A DNA stretch of 64,000 bases. Source: Acidovorax radicis. GTDB lineage: Bacteria > Pseudomonadota > Gammaproteobacteria > Burkholderiales > Burkholderiaceae_C. The notes beneath the pieces were generated by a model. It was not told the origin of the DNA. It ran no database searches and saw only the letters and a list, made by a program, of their open reading frames with translations. The position numbers and the translations under genes are program-made. The stretch lies in NCBI RefSeq assembly GCF_020510705.1, contig NZ_CP075184.1, positions 4,030,001 to 4,094,000 of the forward strand, in the 5' to 3' direction. Positions 55,156-64,000 of this stretch are shown here, one piece after another; within the stretch, counting starts at the first letter, position 1, and every line of letters begins with the position of its first letter.

Positions 55156-56222
55156 TGCAAGAACCTCCGCATAGCCAGACCGCAAGAGGTCAAGTAAGAC
55201 GGCGCTTCACGCACCATTTTTTTCAATCTGACGGAACTTCCTATTTCCATGCCATCAAATGGATTCACGGCACTGCACGCAAAGCCTGTTTGCTGGGTTA
55301 CCGCTTCCGTCAGTCCTGGCAACGGGGCTGACCCACCAGCCAACATGATGTGGTCCACACGGTTGTGGGGAGTACTTGTAAAGAAAAACTGTAATGCCCG
55401 CCCGATTTCTTGAGCCATGCTGTCGACAAAAGGACGAAGTACCGCCGACTGGTAATCTTCAGGGAGATCACCATTGCGTTTTTTGCTTTCTGCTTCTTCC
55501 ACAGAGAAGCCGTACTGCCGCACAATGAGTTGCGTCAGTTGAGCGCCGCCAAAGGCTTGGTCGCGGTCATAGAGAACTTCTTCGTTTCGGATGACCTGCA
55601 TGCTAGTGGTAAGCGCACCCACCTCGAACAATGCGACCATGGCATCCACCCCCTTGCCGGGCAAGGCCTCAATGAGCCGACCTGCGGCAAGACGCGACGC
55701 ATGAGATTCAATGTCTACAACCACTGGCTTAAGGCCAGCCGCCTCGGCAAGCCCTTGGCGGTCCTGCACTTTTTCACGGCGAGACGCCGCAATAAGCACA
55801 TCCACATCACCGGGCGCATTCTTGCTGGGCCCAATGACACAGAAATCTAGGCTGACTTCGTCCAAAGAAAACGGAATGTATTGATTGGCTTCGGATTCAA
55901 CCTGAACTTCAAGTTCTTGCTCGGTCATCCCACCCGGAAGCGTAATCTTCTTGGTGATGACTGCAGACGGCGGCAGCGCCAGCGCCACATTTTTGGTTCG
56001 CGTGCCACTCTTTTTTACAAGTCGACGCAGCGCGTCGGCAACTTCGTCAAATTTTTCGATGTTGCCATCTGTAATCCAGCCGCGTTCCAACGGCTCGATG
56101 GCACAACGCTCCAGAACGAGACTACCCGCCTTATCGCGGCCCAACTCCACCAGCTTGACGCTGGAAGAACTGATGTCGATTCCCAGCAGCGGTGCTGACT
56201 GGCGATTGAACAAAGACCCCAT
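55152..56222 (-). CDS. pilM: type IV pilus assembly ATPase-like PilM
   Basis: Cytoplasmic actin-like (FtsA-fold) ring protein that binds the PilN N-terminus. 356 residues; motifs LLGIDISSSSVKLVELG (phosphate 1), ALPPSAVITKKITLPGG, and MLAGGSAPLPGLTEAV near the second nucleotide-binding segment. Start ATG 56222 chosen because it begins the conserved MGSLFNRQSAPLLGIDIS; an upstream ATG is in frame. First gene of pilM-N-O-P-Q, divergent from mrcA, the usual arrangement in many proteobacteria. Confidence 0.94.
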   Translation of the reverse strand: MGSLFNRQSAPLLGIDISSSSVKLVELGRDKAGSLVLERCAIEPLERGWITDGNIEKFDEVADALRRLVKKSGTRTKNVALALPPSAVITKKITLPGGMTEQELEVQVESEANQYIPFSLDEVSLDFCVIGPSKNAPGDVDVLIAASRREKVQDRQGLAEAAGLKPVVVDIESHASRLAAGRLIEALPGKGVDAMVALFEVGALTTSMQVIRNEEVLYDRDQAFGGAQLTQLIVRQYGFSVEEAESKKRNGDLPEDYQSAVLRPFVDSMAQEIGRALQFFFTSTPHNRVDHIMLAGGSAPLPGLTEAVTQQTGFACSAVNPFDGMEIGSSVRLKKMVREAPSYLTSCGLAMRRFLQ

Positions 56223-56467
56223 TGAGATCAAGATTGGTCCCCTGTAACTTGCCAAAATGAGGCAACAAAACTTAACACTTCACTTGAATGCTATCAGTAA
56301 GATAGTTCTCCAGCAAAGATTTTTCCGGGAGTAACGTGTTTGGAGCGTTGCCAAAAGCAGACGAAATTCAAGGCGTCTGCAATGCCGCTTAGCCGCAGCC
56401 CGGCACCTTTCGACGGCCTCAATAGGGCCGAGAATCAATATTTTCGGTAGCCAAGCGCAGACATTTT

Positions 56468-56473
56468 TATAAT
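56468..56473 (+). promoter_or_regulatory. TATAAT box for mrcA
   Basis: Perfect TATAAT, 27 bases before the mrcA ATG; the transcript leader would be about 20 bases and include CGGAG. No strong -35 box is seen. In the 277-base gap between pilM and mrcA no other feature is recognisable. Confidence 0.5.
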
Positions 56474-56499
56474 GGGCGGCCTTACCCACTCGGAGCGAT

Positions 56500-58896
56500 A
56501 TGCCTCGGCCCTCCCCATCGAAGTCTCCCGACCAATCTGACACTCGCTCTTCTCGCGTTCGGCCGACTTGGCTTCGCTGGGTTTTACGTATCATTTTGTG
56601 GCTCGTTGGCTTAGCCACCGCAGCAGCGCTCGGGCTCGTCGTCACAGTGGCGATTGCCCTGTCAGTGGCGTATCCCAACTTGCCTGACATCTCGGATCTC
56701 GCAGACTACCGGCCCAAGCTCCCCCTTCGGGTCTACTCTGCAGAAGGCGCGCTGCTGGGGGAGTTTGGCGAAGAACGCCGCAATCTCACCCCGATCGGCG
56801 AGATACCGAAGGTCATGAAAGACGCCGTTCTTGCCATTGAGGATGCGCGCTTCTTTCAACACGGTGGCGTGGACTACAAAGGCGTGTTGCGTGCAGGTCT
56901 GGCCAATCTAGGGCGAGTTAAGAGCCAGGGCGCCTCTACTATCACAATGCAAGTGGCACGTAATGTTTATCTCTCGTCGGAAAAAACATTTACTCGAAAG
57001 ATTTACGAAATCTTACTTACATTTAAATTGGAGCACATGCTTTCCAAGGATCAGATCCTTGAGATTTACATGAATCAGATTTACTTGGGAAATCGTGCAT
57101 ACGGTTTTGCTGCTGCTTCCGAGGCATATTTTGGTAAGCCGCTCAAGTCAATATCCATCGCAGAGGCAGCGATGCTGGCGGGTTTGCCAAAAGCCCCGTC
57201 TGCATACAACCCCATCAGCAATCCCAAACGGGCCCGGATTCGCCAGCAGTACATCATTGAACGCATGGAAGAAAATGGCTTCATCACCGCCCAGCAAGCG
57301 GCAGAGGCCAAGAAAGAAGGGCTGCGGATTCGCACAGGCCCCGATACGACCCGGGTCCATGCAGAGTACGTCGCAGAAATGGTGCGCCAATTGATCTTCA
57401 GTCAATATGGCAACGAGGCCTACACACGCGGGCTGAATGTGTACACCACACTCAATGCCGCAGAACAGGAAGCCGCTTACGCCGCCTTGCGCCGCGGGAT
57501 CATGGACTATGAGCGGCGCCAACACTACCGGGGGCCAGAAAAATTTGTCCCCCTGCCGGTTGTGGCACAAGAGGTGGAAGATGCCATTGACGATGCCCTG
57601 GCAAACCATCCAGACAACGGCGATGTGCTTTCAGCTGTTGTGCTGGAAGCAACTGCGCGCAAGATCGTCGCTGCGCGCGCCAATGGGGACACACTTGAGA
57701 TCACCGGTGATGGACTCAAACCCGCACAATCGGGCCTGAGCGACAAAGCGCCGCCGAACACCAAAATTCGGCGTGGAGCAATCATCCGGGTAGTGAAGAC
57801 ACCAAAAAACACGTGGGAGATCACCCAGTTGCCGGAAGTTGAAGGCGCATTCGTTGCACTCGACCCTCGCAATGGATCCATTCGCGCACTGGTGGGTGGC
57901 TTTGACTTTGATAAGAACAAGTTCAACCACGCCACGCAGGCGTGGCGCCAACCCGGCTCCAGTTTCAAGCCCTTCATCTACTCTGCGGCTTTGGAAAAAG
58001 GATTTACCCCCGCCACGGTCATCAACGACGCCCCTTTGTTCTTCGATGCCGGCGTCACGGGAGGCCAACCTTGGGAGCCCAAGAACTACGATGGCAAGTA
58101 CGATGGCCCCATGACGATGCGCACTGGATTGGCAAAGTCAAAAAACATGATTTCCATCCGAATCCTGCAGGCGGTAGGTCCCAAGACAGCCCAAGAATGG
58201 GTGGGCCGATTTGGGTTTGATCCCGAGAAACACCCGCCATACCTCACCATGGCGCTGGGTGCAGGTTCCGTGACACCGCTGCAGATGGCATCAGCCTACT
58301 CAGTGTTTGCCAATGGGGGCTATCGCATCAACCCCTGGCTGATCGCCAAGGTGACGGACCACAAAGGCCGCGTGATTTCCGAAACCCCGACCGCCGCCAC
58401 CAGCGAAAACCCGCGTGCGATCGAGGCGCGCAACGCGTTCATCATGAGCAGCCTCCTGCAGGAGGTGACACGCACCGGAACAGCAGCAAAAGCACAAGCC
58501 ACTCTCAAGCGTCCCGATCTGTATGGAAAGACCGGAACCACCAACGATTCCGTGGATGCGTGGTTTGCCGGTTTTCAGCCCTCCATCGCTGCCATCACGT
58601 GGATTGGTTACGACACACCTCGCAATCTCGGCAGCCGCGAGACAGGTGGGGGCCTCAGTTTGCCGGTATGGATCAGCTTTATGGAGCGTGCACTCAAAGG
58701 CGTGCCCGTGATGGAGCCTACGGTTCCGCCGGGCCTCGTGAATGTAGGTGGCGAGTGGTTCTACGAGGAATATGCCCGCAATGCGGGTGTTTCCAGCGTG
58801 GGGATGGAGGATCGTTCGACGGGTTCCGCCGGTGCACCGCAGGCGCCACCGCCGTCGGAAGAGCGCAGCCGCATTCTCGATCTGTTCCGCAATTGA
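56500..58896 (+). CDS. mrcA: penicillin-binding protein 1A
   Basis: Bifunctional class A PBP: glycan polymerisation and peptide cross-linking in the periplasm. 798 residues: cytoplasmic Arg-rich N-terminus, a membrane helix (about 30-57), GT51 domain with catalytic Glu in AIEDARFFQHGG (about residue 114) and MQVARNVYLSSEKTFTRKI, an ODP-like insert, and the transpeptidase with SSFK (Ser487), SKN, and KTGTTND motifs. The C-terminal 40 residues are low-complexity. The first 600 bases or so are clearly AT-richer than the rest. Divergent from pilM, as in many proteobacteria. Confidence 0.96.
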   Translation: MPRPSPSKSPDQSDTRSSRVRPTWLRWVLRIILWLVGLATAAALGLVVTVAIALSVAYPNLPDISDLADYRPKLPLRVYSAEGALLGEFGEERRNLTPIGEIPKVMKDAVLAIEDARFFQHGGVDYKGVLRAGLANLGRVKSQGASTITMQVARNVYLSSEKTFTRKIYEILLTFKLEHMLSKDQILEIYMNQIYLGNRAYGFAAASEAYFGKPLKSISIAEAAMLAGLPKAPSAYNPISNPKRARIRQQYIIERMEENGFITAQQAAEAKKEGLRIRTGPDTTRVHAEYVAEMVRQLIFSQYGNEAYTRGLNVYTTLNAAEQEAAYAALRRGIMDYERRQHYRGPEKFVPLPVVAQEVEDAIDDALANHPDNGDVLSAVVLEATARKIVAARANGDTLEITGDGLKPAQSGLSDKAPPNTKIRRGAIIRVVKTPKNTWEITQLPEVEGAFVALDPRNGSIRALVGGFDFDKNKFNHATQAWRQPGSSFKPFIYSAALEKGFTPATVINDAPLFFDAGVTGGQPWEPKNYDGKYDGPMTMRTGLAKSKNMISIRILQAVGPKTAQEWVGRFGFDPEKHPPYLTMALGAGSVTPLQMASAYSVFANGGYRINPWLIAKVTDHKGRVISETPTAATSENPRAIEARNAFIMSSLLQEVTRTGTAAKAQATLKRPDLYGKTGTTNDSVDAWFAGFQPSIAAITWIGYDTPRNLGSRETGGGLSLPVWISFMERALKGVPVMEPTVPPGLVNVGGEWFYEEYARNAGVSSVGMEDRSTGSAGAPQAPPPSEERSRILDLFRN

Positions 58897-58901
58897 CGAC
58901 C

Positions 58902-58936
58902 GGCCTGAACGAAGCTGGGCAAAATTCGTTCAGGCC
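58902..58936. terminator. Bidirectional hairpin between mrcA and cyaY
   Basis: GGCCTGAACGA at 58902-58912 pairs with TCGTTCAGGCC at 58926-58936, an 11-bp perfect stem between convergent genes. It overlaps the cyaY stop codon at 58930. Confidence 0.6.
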
Positions 58937-59259
58937 ACAAAACCAAGCGGGAATCCTGATTGCCGGGTAGCGTCATCGGTCAAGCGCGAAAAGAACTCCC
59001 CCGCGCCCTTGGTGTCCTGCCACGCAAACCCGTCGAACCGAAAGTGATATCCGCCCGACTGCGCAGCCATCCACACTTCGTGCAGAGGTTTTTGCAGGTT
59101 AATCACGATTTGGCTGCGGTTGGGAAAAGTAAGCGTCACCATCCCACCCGAGCGCTGGCTATCCACATCGGCATCCGTCGTGTCGTTAAAACGGTCGCAG
59201 CTGCGTTCGACCGCAAGCAGCAGTTGTTCGGCGTGGTCCATGAATTCGAGGTCGGTCAT
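58930..59259 (-). CDS. cyaY: iron-sulfur assembly regulator CyaY (frataxin)
   Basis: 109-residue frataxin homologue that binds iron and modulates IscS activity. The acidic first helix ([40 protein letters not shown]) and the sheet region [27 protein letters not shown] are characteristic. ATG 59259 starts MTDLEFMD; an in-frame upstream start is not conserved. Convergent with mrcA and divergent from lptM. Confidence 0.93.
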   Translation of the reverse strand: MTDLEFMDHAEQLLLAVERSCDRFNDTTDADVDSQRSGGMVTLTFPNRSQIVINLQKPLHEVWMAAQSGGYHFRFDGFAWQDTKGAGEFFSRLTDDATRQSGFPLGFVA

Positions 59260-59271
59260 TACAATTTGCCC

Positions 59272-59481
59272 ATGTTGAAATCTTCCCAAATTTTAGTCAG
59301 GACGTTTGTCCTTGCCGCCAGCACGGCGGCCGCTGCCGGTTGTGGGCAACGTGGGCCGTTATATCTTCCCACGACCCCATCCGCAGAGCAGCGCGCCACC
59401 TTGCCCCAAACCCTTACACCGGGCAACACCACGGCACCGCCAGCACAACCGTCTGCCGGTACGGCCTCGACGCCACGCTAA
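59272..59481 (+). CDS. lptM: LptM (YifL)-type small lipoprotein
   Basis: 69-residue lipoprotein. Signal ([15 protein letters not shown]) with the characteristic [10 protein letters not shown] just after the lipidated Cys, the signature of LptM/YifL, which in E. coli helps the LptDE lipopolysaccharide translocon to mature. The rest is a Pro/Thr-rich tail. It starts 12 bases from cyaY, divergently. In many Burkholderiales lysA follows; here no lysA-like sequence is seen in the 140 bases after it. Confidence 0.88.
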   Translation: MLKSSQILVRTFVLAASTAAAAGCGQRGPLYLPTTPSAEQRATLPQTLTPGNTTAPPAQPSAGTASTPR

Positions 59482-59623
59482 CCAAAGCAAAAGACGCCTT
59501 TCGCGGATACCTCGGCAACATGTCGGCGCTTGGTATCGACAAAACAGCGTTGCTTGATATCTATCAAGCACAAGATTTAGGGTCAATCGTAAAGTCCCTG
59601 CTTTATTGCACTGCAGGACGGCC

Positions 59624-60451
59624 ATGGCCCTGGAACTCTACCGCGACAAGAATCACGCTTGCCTGATGTTCACCGACCTCATTGAGGAAGATGGCATGGC
59701 CGTGCAGGCCAATCAGTTTCTCATCGTGGACGACGATACCGGCGCCATCATCGACCCGGGCGGTAACCTCGCATTCAACGAGTTATTCATGGGAATGACC
59801 CAGCATTTCCCGCCGCACAAGCTGTCGTATTTGCTCGCATCCCATGCCGACCCGGACATCATTGCCTCGCTGGATCGGTGGCTGACCAGCACCCGGGCCA
59901 ATTTGGTGATCTCGCGCGTCTGGGAGCGTTTTGTGCCGCATTTCACCAAGGTTGGTAAAACAGAAAACCGCATCATCAGCGTGCCGGACAGCGGCGGCCG
60001 TCTGCCGCTGGGGCGCAATGAGCTGATTCTGGTGCCCGCCCATTTCATGCATTCAGAGGGCAATTTCCAGTTCTACGACCCTGTGAGCCGCATCCTGTTT
60101 ACGGGAGATCTTGCCGTGTCAATGATGTCTGGCGCACAAGCGCGCGTGCCCGTGACCGACCTTGCCCCGCACATTCCGTTCATGGAAGGTTTTCACCGCC
60201 GCTACATGGTGTCCAACAAGATCCTGCGTCTGTGGGCGCGCATGGCTCGGCAGCTCGACATCTCCATGCTGGTGCCCCAGCACGGCGCCCCGATCATGGG
60301 TAAACAGGCCATCAACGACTTTTTTGATTGGATCGAAAACCTGATGTGTGGCATTGATGTATTCGACGACCGGGCGTATCAGATTCCGAAGGGGTACATC
60401 GATCCGGTCACGCGCCAAATGCGCCCCGCATTGCGCGCAGTCAACGGCTGA
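59624..60451 (+). CDS. metallo-beta-lactamase-fold protein (ODP/flavodiiron-like)
   Basis: 275 residues. The fold resembles the MBL domain of flavodiiron proteins without the flavodoxin part: NQFLIVDDDTGAIIDPGG, LLASHADPDIIASL, PAHFMHSEGNFQFYDPVSRILFTGDLAVSMMSG and MLVPQHGAPIMG. The first metal motif reads SHADPD instead of HxHxDH or HxExDH, so one or two first-sphere ligands are replaced; a diiron or redox role is not assured. Start ATG 59624 follows GGACGG. Function is unknown. Confidence 0.8.
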   Translation: MALELYRDKNHACLMFTDLIEEDGMAVQANQFLIVDDDTGAIIDPGGNLAFNELFMGMTQHFPPHKLSYLLASHADPDIIASLDRWLTSTRANLVISRVWERFVPHFTKVGKTENRIISVPDSGGRLPLGRNELILVPAHFMHSEGNFQFYDPVSRILFTGDLAVSMMSGAQARVPVTDLAPHIPFMEGFHRRYMVSNKILRLWARMARQLDISMLVPQHGAPIMGKQAINDFFDWIENLMCGIDVFDDRAYQIPKGYIDPVTRQMRPALRAVNG

Positions 60452-60558
60452 GAATAACTCCAGCGGCGCAGCGGCACACATCGCGAGCGGATTTCGAGGA
60501 AACCTGGTTTCACTCACGCGACCATTGCTCAACAACGCCTTTGGCAAAAATAGCAGCC

Positions 60559-60612
60559 AAATTGGCCTCTAGCGCTTTATTCACAAGCGCAAGCAGCTAT
60601 ATATTTAATAGC
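60559..60612 (+). repeat. Interspersed hairpin repeat, copy 8
   Basis: AAATTGGCCTCTAGCGCTTTATTCACAAGCGCAAGCAGCTATATATTTAATAGC pattern, the most complete copy. In the 170-base gap between the MBL-fold gene and msrQ; nothing else is recognised in this gap. Confidence 0.88.
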
Positions 60613-60621
60613 AAATAGGCA

Positions 60622-61284
60622 CTAACGCAAGTCCGTGGCTGATCCCCTCAAGGCGGCCGTCCCGCTAGGGGCCTTGTTCCCGTTGGTGTGCTTGTGCAGC
60701 GCACGCAAGGCTCGCCATCCCAACAGGGCCCCGAGGATGGCGGCATACACCGCAACTTCACCAAAATTGTTCTTGCCCGCACGCATCCAGAAAAAATGCA
60801 GGATGGCCAGCGCGGCCACCCCATACACGGCGCGATGCAGTGCCTGCCACCGCTTGCCACCCAGCACCTTGATGGCTCGATGGAACGAGGTGGCGGCCAG
60901 CAGCGCCAACAACAGCAGCGCCAGAGACCCCACAAGGATGAACGGCCGTTTTGCGATGTCACGCGCGATCTCGGCCAGGTCAAAACCCATGTCGAACCAG
61001 CTATAGCTGAGCAGATGAAGCACGCCATAAAAGAACACGAACAAGCCCAGCATGCGCCGAAAGCGCGCTAACTGTGGCGTGGACGTGAGCACACGCAAGG
61101 GGGTAACGGCCAGCACCAGACAAAGCGACCGCAGTGTCCAGTCACCGGTCGCACGGATCAGTGCCTCGGCGGGGTTGGCTCCCAGTTGATCCGCAACCGC
61201 TGCATAGATCAGCCACGCCAGCGGAAGCAGGTACGCCATAAAAACCGCGGGTTTGGCGGCCGGGTGGAGCAGAAGTTTTCGCAT
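60622..61284 (-). CDS. msrQ: MsrQ heme-binding subunit of the MsrPQ reductase
   Basis: Membrane cytochrome b that hands quinone-derived electrons to MsrP for repair of oxidised periplasmic methionine. 220 residues with six hydrophobic segments; family landmarks TGDWTLRSLCLVLAVTPL, MLGLFVFFYGVLHLLSY (heme His) and WQALHRAVYGVAALAILHFFWMRAGK (heme His pair). 61 bases follow msrP. Confidence 0.93.
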   Translation of the reverse strand: MRKLLLHPAAKPAVFMAYLLPLAWLIYAAVADQLGANPAEALIRATGDWTLRSLCLVLAVTPLRVLTSTPQLARFRRMLGLFVFFYGVLHLLSYSWFDMGFDLAEIARDIAKRPFILVGSLALLLLALLAATSFHRAIKVLGGKRWQALHRAVYGVAALAILHFFWMRAGKNNFGEVAVYAAILGALLGWRALRALHKHTNGNKAPSGTAALRGSATDLR

Positions 61285-61345
61285 GGGGAAGAGCGGCCGT
61301 TCGTCCGTTTGCAGTGCAATCGCCCAGTCGAATCGACCTCAGCAA

Positions 61346-62341
61346 TCAGAAGAACTTCTTGAGGTCCATGCCCGCATACAGCTGGCCCACCTGGGCCTCG
61401 TAGCCGTTGAACATGAGCGTTTTGCGCTTTTTGGCGAACAGGCCATCTTCCCCAATGCGCCGCTCGGTGGCCTGGCTCCAGCGCGGGTGGTCCACAGTGG
61501 GGTTCACGTTGGAATAAAAGCCATATTCCTGCTGGGCAGCCTTGTTCCAGGCGGTGCCGGGCTCTTTCTCGACAAAGCGGATTTTCACAATGCTTTTAGC
61601 GCTCTTGAAGCCGTATTTCCACGGCACCACCAGGCGCACGGGCGCTCCGTTCTGGTTGGGAAGCACCTCGCCATACATGCCAAACGCCAGCAGGGTGAGC
61701 GGGTGCATGGCCTCATCCATACGCAAGCCCTCCACGTAAGGCCAGTCGAGCACACGTGAGCCCACATACGGCATCGTGGCCTTGTCAGCCAAGGTCACAA
61801 ATTCCACGTACTTGGCGCTGCCCTGGGGTTCCACGCGCTTGATCAGCTCGGCCAGCGAATAGCCCACCCATGGAATCACCATGGACCAGCCTTCCACGCA
61901 GCGCAGCCGGTAAATGCGCTCCTCCTGCGCACTGAGATTGAGCAGGTCTTCGATGCCGTACTTGCCAGGTTTTTTCACCAACCCCTCTACCTCCACCGTC
62001 CATGGCGTGGTTTTCAAGGTGTGGGCGTTGCGGGCGGGGTCTGCCTTGTCGGTGCCAAATTCGTAAAAATTGTTGTATGTGCTCGCGTCTTTGTAGTCCG
62101 TGAGTTTCTCCATGGACAGCGCCCCTGGCACCGTGGACTTCACGCCCGCCAAGGCGGAGAGCTTGCCAGGGCGCGGCACCTGGGCCAGCGCTTCACGCCC
62201 CGCCCAAGAGGCCAGCGCGGCGCCAGCAGCGCCGCCCGCCATGGCCCGAAGTATCTGGCGGCGGTCTTCATACACCGACCGGGGGGTGATTTCGGAGGAG
62301 CGTGGGTGGCCTGCACCCAGTTGGCGGGATGGAATCAGCAT
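61346..62341 (-). CDS. msrP: MsrP periplasmic methionine sulfoxide reductase catalytic subunit
   Basis: Molybdopterin enzyme (YedY type) that reduces protein methionine sulfoxide in the periplasm. 331 residues with a Tat signal ([24 protein letters not shown]) and the molybdenum-ligating Cys in [20 protein letters not shown], plus [21 protein letters not shown]. Start ATG 62341 has GGAG upstream; an earlier in-frame start is not needed for the signal. Upstream of msrQ; a client of tatABC. Confidence 0.94.
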   Translation of the reverse strand: MLIPSRQLGAGHPRSSEITPRSVYEDRRQILRAMAGGAAGAALASWAGREALAQVPRPGKLSALAGVKSTVPGALSMEKLTDYKDASTYNNFYEFGTDKADPARNAHTLKTTPWTVEVEGLVKKPGKYGIEDLLNLSAQEERIYRLRCVEGWSMVIPWVGYSLAELIKRVEPQGSAKYVEFVTLADKATMPYVGSRVLDWPYVEGLRMDEAMHPLTLLAFGMYGEVLPNQNGAPVRLVVPWKYGFKSAKSIVKIRFVEKEPGTAWNKAAQQEYGFYSNVNPTVDHPRWSQATERRIGEDGLFAKKRKTLMFNGYEAQVGQLYAGMDLKKFF

Positions 62342-62468
62342 ACAAGGTCTCCGGTCGTTCTCGCGATGTGACAGCTGCTCGGTAGAGCGCAATAACTGTC
62401 AATTCGTTCCACGAACCCAGCAGGTTACACCGAAGACGCAATAGTTGCAGGCCGCGTCCTTGGCGTCC

Positions 62469-63809
62469 CTACAGCGTGCCGTAGCTGTGCAAGCCGCTCA
62501 GGAACATGTTCACCCCCAGAAACGCGAAGGTGGTGACAGCCAACCCGCCCAGCGCCCACCATGCCGACATGGTCCCACGAAGCCCCTTCATCAGGCGCAT
62601 GTGCAGCCACGCGGCATAGTTCAACCACACGATAAGTGCCCAGGTTTCCTTCGGGTCCCAGCTCCAGTATCCGCCCCAGGCTTCGGCCGCCCACAGCGCG
62701 CCCAACACCGTGGCGATGGTGAAAAACGCAAAACCCACGGCGATGGATTTGTACATCACATCGTCCAGCACCTCCAACGCCGGCAGCTGCGCGGCGATGC
62801 GCTTGCGCCCCAGCAGGATGCTGGCGACGATGAACGCAGAAATGCCGAAATAAATCATCCAGTAGCTGCCGCCGTTTTCGGTGGCTCCCGGGCGGAAGAC
62901 AATGGGCTCGAAGCACAGCACGATCCCCAGCAGCCACAGCGGCGCCAGCTTGTACCAACGGCTTTCAGTGGCCTGCTGCTTGATGAGGTACGCAAAGGCC
63001 ACCATGGCCGACAACGCAAAGGTGCCGTACCCGATGAAATTGGCTGGCACGTGCAGCTTCATCCACCAGCTTTTGAGCGCGGGCACCAGTGGCTGGATCT
63101 CATGTGCTTCGCGCACCACGGTGTACCACAGCAAAAACCCGACCGCTGCACTCACCACCAGCATCACAAAACCACCGAGGGCGCGGGTGTCGTACTGCTC
63201 TTCGTAGTACAGGTAAAAAGCGGCCGTCATCCAGCAAAAAAGCACGAACACTTCGTAGAGATTGCTCACCGGGATATGGCCAACGTCCGCGCCGATAAGG
63301 TAGCTTTCATACCAGCGGACCATCGTTCCGATCAGCGCCATGGCCACGGCCAGCCACGCGATGCGCGAGCCGAGCATGCTCATGGTTTTGCCCTCGCCCC
63401 GCGAGAACATGCCAACCCAGTAAAACGCGGTACTGATGAAAAACAGCATGCTCATCCACAAAATGGCAGACTGGCTGGACAAAAAGTACTTGAGTCCAAA
63501 CACCGTTTCGGCGCGCACCAAATTGCCAACACCATCCTGCTGGTACAAGCCGATCGCCATCAGCGCCACGGCCGCCACCACAAGCATCAGAACCCGCAAG
63601 GGGCGCCAGAACCATCCCAACCAGACAGTGAACGGAATAGCCCCCAGCAAAATGCCCTTTTCATAGACATCCATGTAGCTGCCATAGCGCTGCAGTGCAT
63701 ACAGCGCCCCCACCGCCACGATGGCGGCAAACAACCAGTCAAACCAGTTGCGGCGAGAGAAAAACCCCTCGTTCAGGGTAATAGTCGTAGTGGTTGTGGC
63801 GGTGTTCAT
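62469..63809 (-). CDS. ccsB: cytochrome c biogenesis protein CcsB/CcsA (ResC-type heme exporter)
   Basis: Channel subunit of the System II heme-attachment machine. 446 residues with about ten hydrophobic segments; the WWD heme-handling motif is WGGYWSWDPKETWALIVWL near residue 385, and a conserved His is in MKLHVPANFIGYGTFALSAM. Start ATG 63809 overlaps the stop of the ResB gene (ATGA). System II cytochrome c maturation fits the cytochrome c1 gene in this window. Confidence 0.93.
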   Translation of the reverse strand: MNTATTTTTITLNEGFFSRRNWFDWLFAAIVAVGALYALQRYGSYMDVYEKGILLGAIPFTVWLGWFWRPLRVLMLVVAAVALMAIGLYQQDGVGNLVRAETVFGLKYFLSSQSAILWMSMLFFISTAFYWVGMFSRGEGKTMSMLGSRIAWLAVAMALIGTMVRWYESYLIGADVGHIPVSNLYEVFVLFCWMTAAFYLYYEEQYDTRALGGFVMLVVSAAVGFLLWYTVVREAHEIQPLVPALKSWWMKLHVPANFIGYGTFALSAMVAFAYLIKQQATESRWYKLAPLWLLGIVLCFEPIVFRPGATENGGSYWMIYFGISAFIVASILLGRKRIAAQLPALEVLDDVMYKSIAVGFAFFTIATVLGALWAAEAWGGYWSWDPKETWALIVWLNYAAWLHMRLMKGLRGTMSAWWALGGLAVTTFAFLGVNMFLSGLHSYGTL

Positions 63810-64000
63810 GCGGAGCCTTCGCGGGGCGAAGCCCCGATCAGTTTTTGTGCGAGCTTTACAAACTCTTGATCGCCATCCATCGTTTTGCGATTGGTCGACA
63901 AGGCCATGGTGGCGTGGGTCTGGCCATCTTTCGGAGCCACCCACACCCATATGCGCCGCTCGCGCACATAAAGCATGGCAAAAACGCCCAAAATCAGCAA
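63806..64000 (-). CDS. resB: cytochrome c biogenesis protein ResB (partial, C-terminus)
   Basis: The frame enters the window from the right edge; only the last 64 residues or so are visible. It begins with a membrane segment (LILGVFAMLYVRERRIWVWV), followed by the periplasmic-to-cytoplasmic tail DGQTHATMALSTNRKTMDGDQEFVKLAQKL typical of the ResB C-terminus. It overlaps ccsB by four bases, the normal resB-resC order. The rest of the gene is outside the window. Confidence 0.85.
   Translation of the reverse strand: MLILGVFAMLYVRERRIWVWVAPKDGQTHATMALSTNRKTMDGDQEFVKLAQKLIGASPREGSA

Noticed and set aside
56280..56690. Minus-strand frame of 136 codons over the mrcA start
   Set aside because: Overlaps the mrcA start and promoter region, no conserved sequence and no ribosome-binding site.

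Overview
The window looks like chromosome of a betaproteobacterium of the order Burkholderiales, most likely family Comamonadaceae (Acidovorax-like). This is inferred from gene content and order (sspB-sspA next to petABC; mla genes, ibaG, murA and hisGD in one string; the his cluster running into tatABC; pilMNOPQ near aroB and dgt), from the mostly high G+C, and from a short intergenic repeat family of a type I associate with this family. No rRNA, tRNA or CRISPR was seen.

Layout. 1-4000: stringent-starvation proteins and the cytochrome bc1 complex (petC, petB, petA, minus strand). 4.1-7.8 kb: mscL, pdxA, a Nif3-family protein and a membrane-anchored DegS/DegQ-type protease. 8.1-13.4 kb: Tat translocase (tatC, tatB, tatA), a HIT protein, a patatin-like lipase, a small membrane protein and hisE, hisI, hisF. 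13.6-21.0 kb: an accessory island with galE and a plus-strand four-gene operon: a zinc-ribbon/degenerate-GGDEF protein, a membrane family-2 glycosyltransferase, a TolC-like protein fused to a putative TIM-barrel glycosidase-like domain, and an HlyD-like adaptor. I read it as an uncharacterised exopolysaccharide synthesis and export system; it is the most interesting part of the window.

21.0-30.7 kb: the rest of the histidine pathway (hisA, hisH, hisB, hisC, then hisD, hisG), interrupted between hisC and hisD by a second accessory segment: a PIN/ribbon-helix-helix toxin-antitoxin pair with two tandem palindromic operators, a MocR-type regulator, a DUF2917 protein and a probable HEPN-domain defence protein. 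30.7-38.2 kb: murA, ibaG, an ABC exporter and the complete Mla phospholipid transport set. 38.5-44.8 kb: glutamate synthase (gltD, gltB). 45.0-47.6 kb: a RAYT-type transposase, a methyltransferase, a DUF1415 protein and a 172-bp concentric palindrome.

47.6-56.2 kb: dgt, aroB, an Ig-repeat lipoprotein and the type IV pilus assembly genes pilQ, pilP, pilO, pilN, pilM. Base composition is visibly AT-richer from within aroB to the first part of mrcA, and aroK is not found between pilQ and aroB. 56.5-64.0 kb: penicillin-binding protein 1A (mrcA), cyaY, lptM, a metallo-beta-lactamase-fold protein, the MsrPQ periplasmic methionine sulfoxide reductase, and cytochrome c maturation genes (ccsB, partial resB).

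Eight copies of a 40-55 bp repeat (a TAGCGCTTAT...ATAAGCGCTA hairpin followed by an AGCTAT-AT-rich-AGC tail) lie in intergenic gaps across the window; one touches the 3' end of the RAYT gene.
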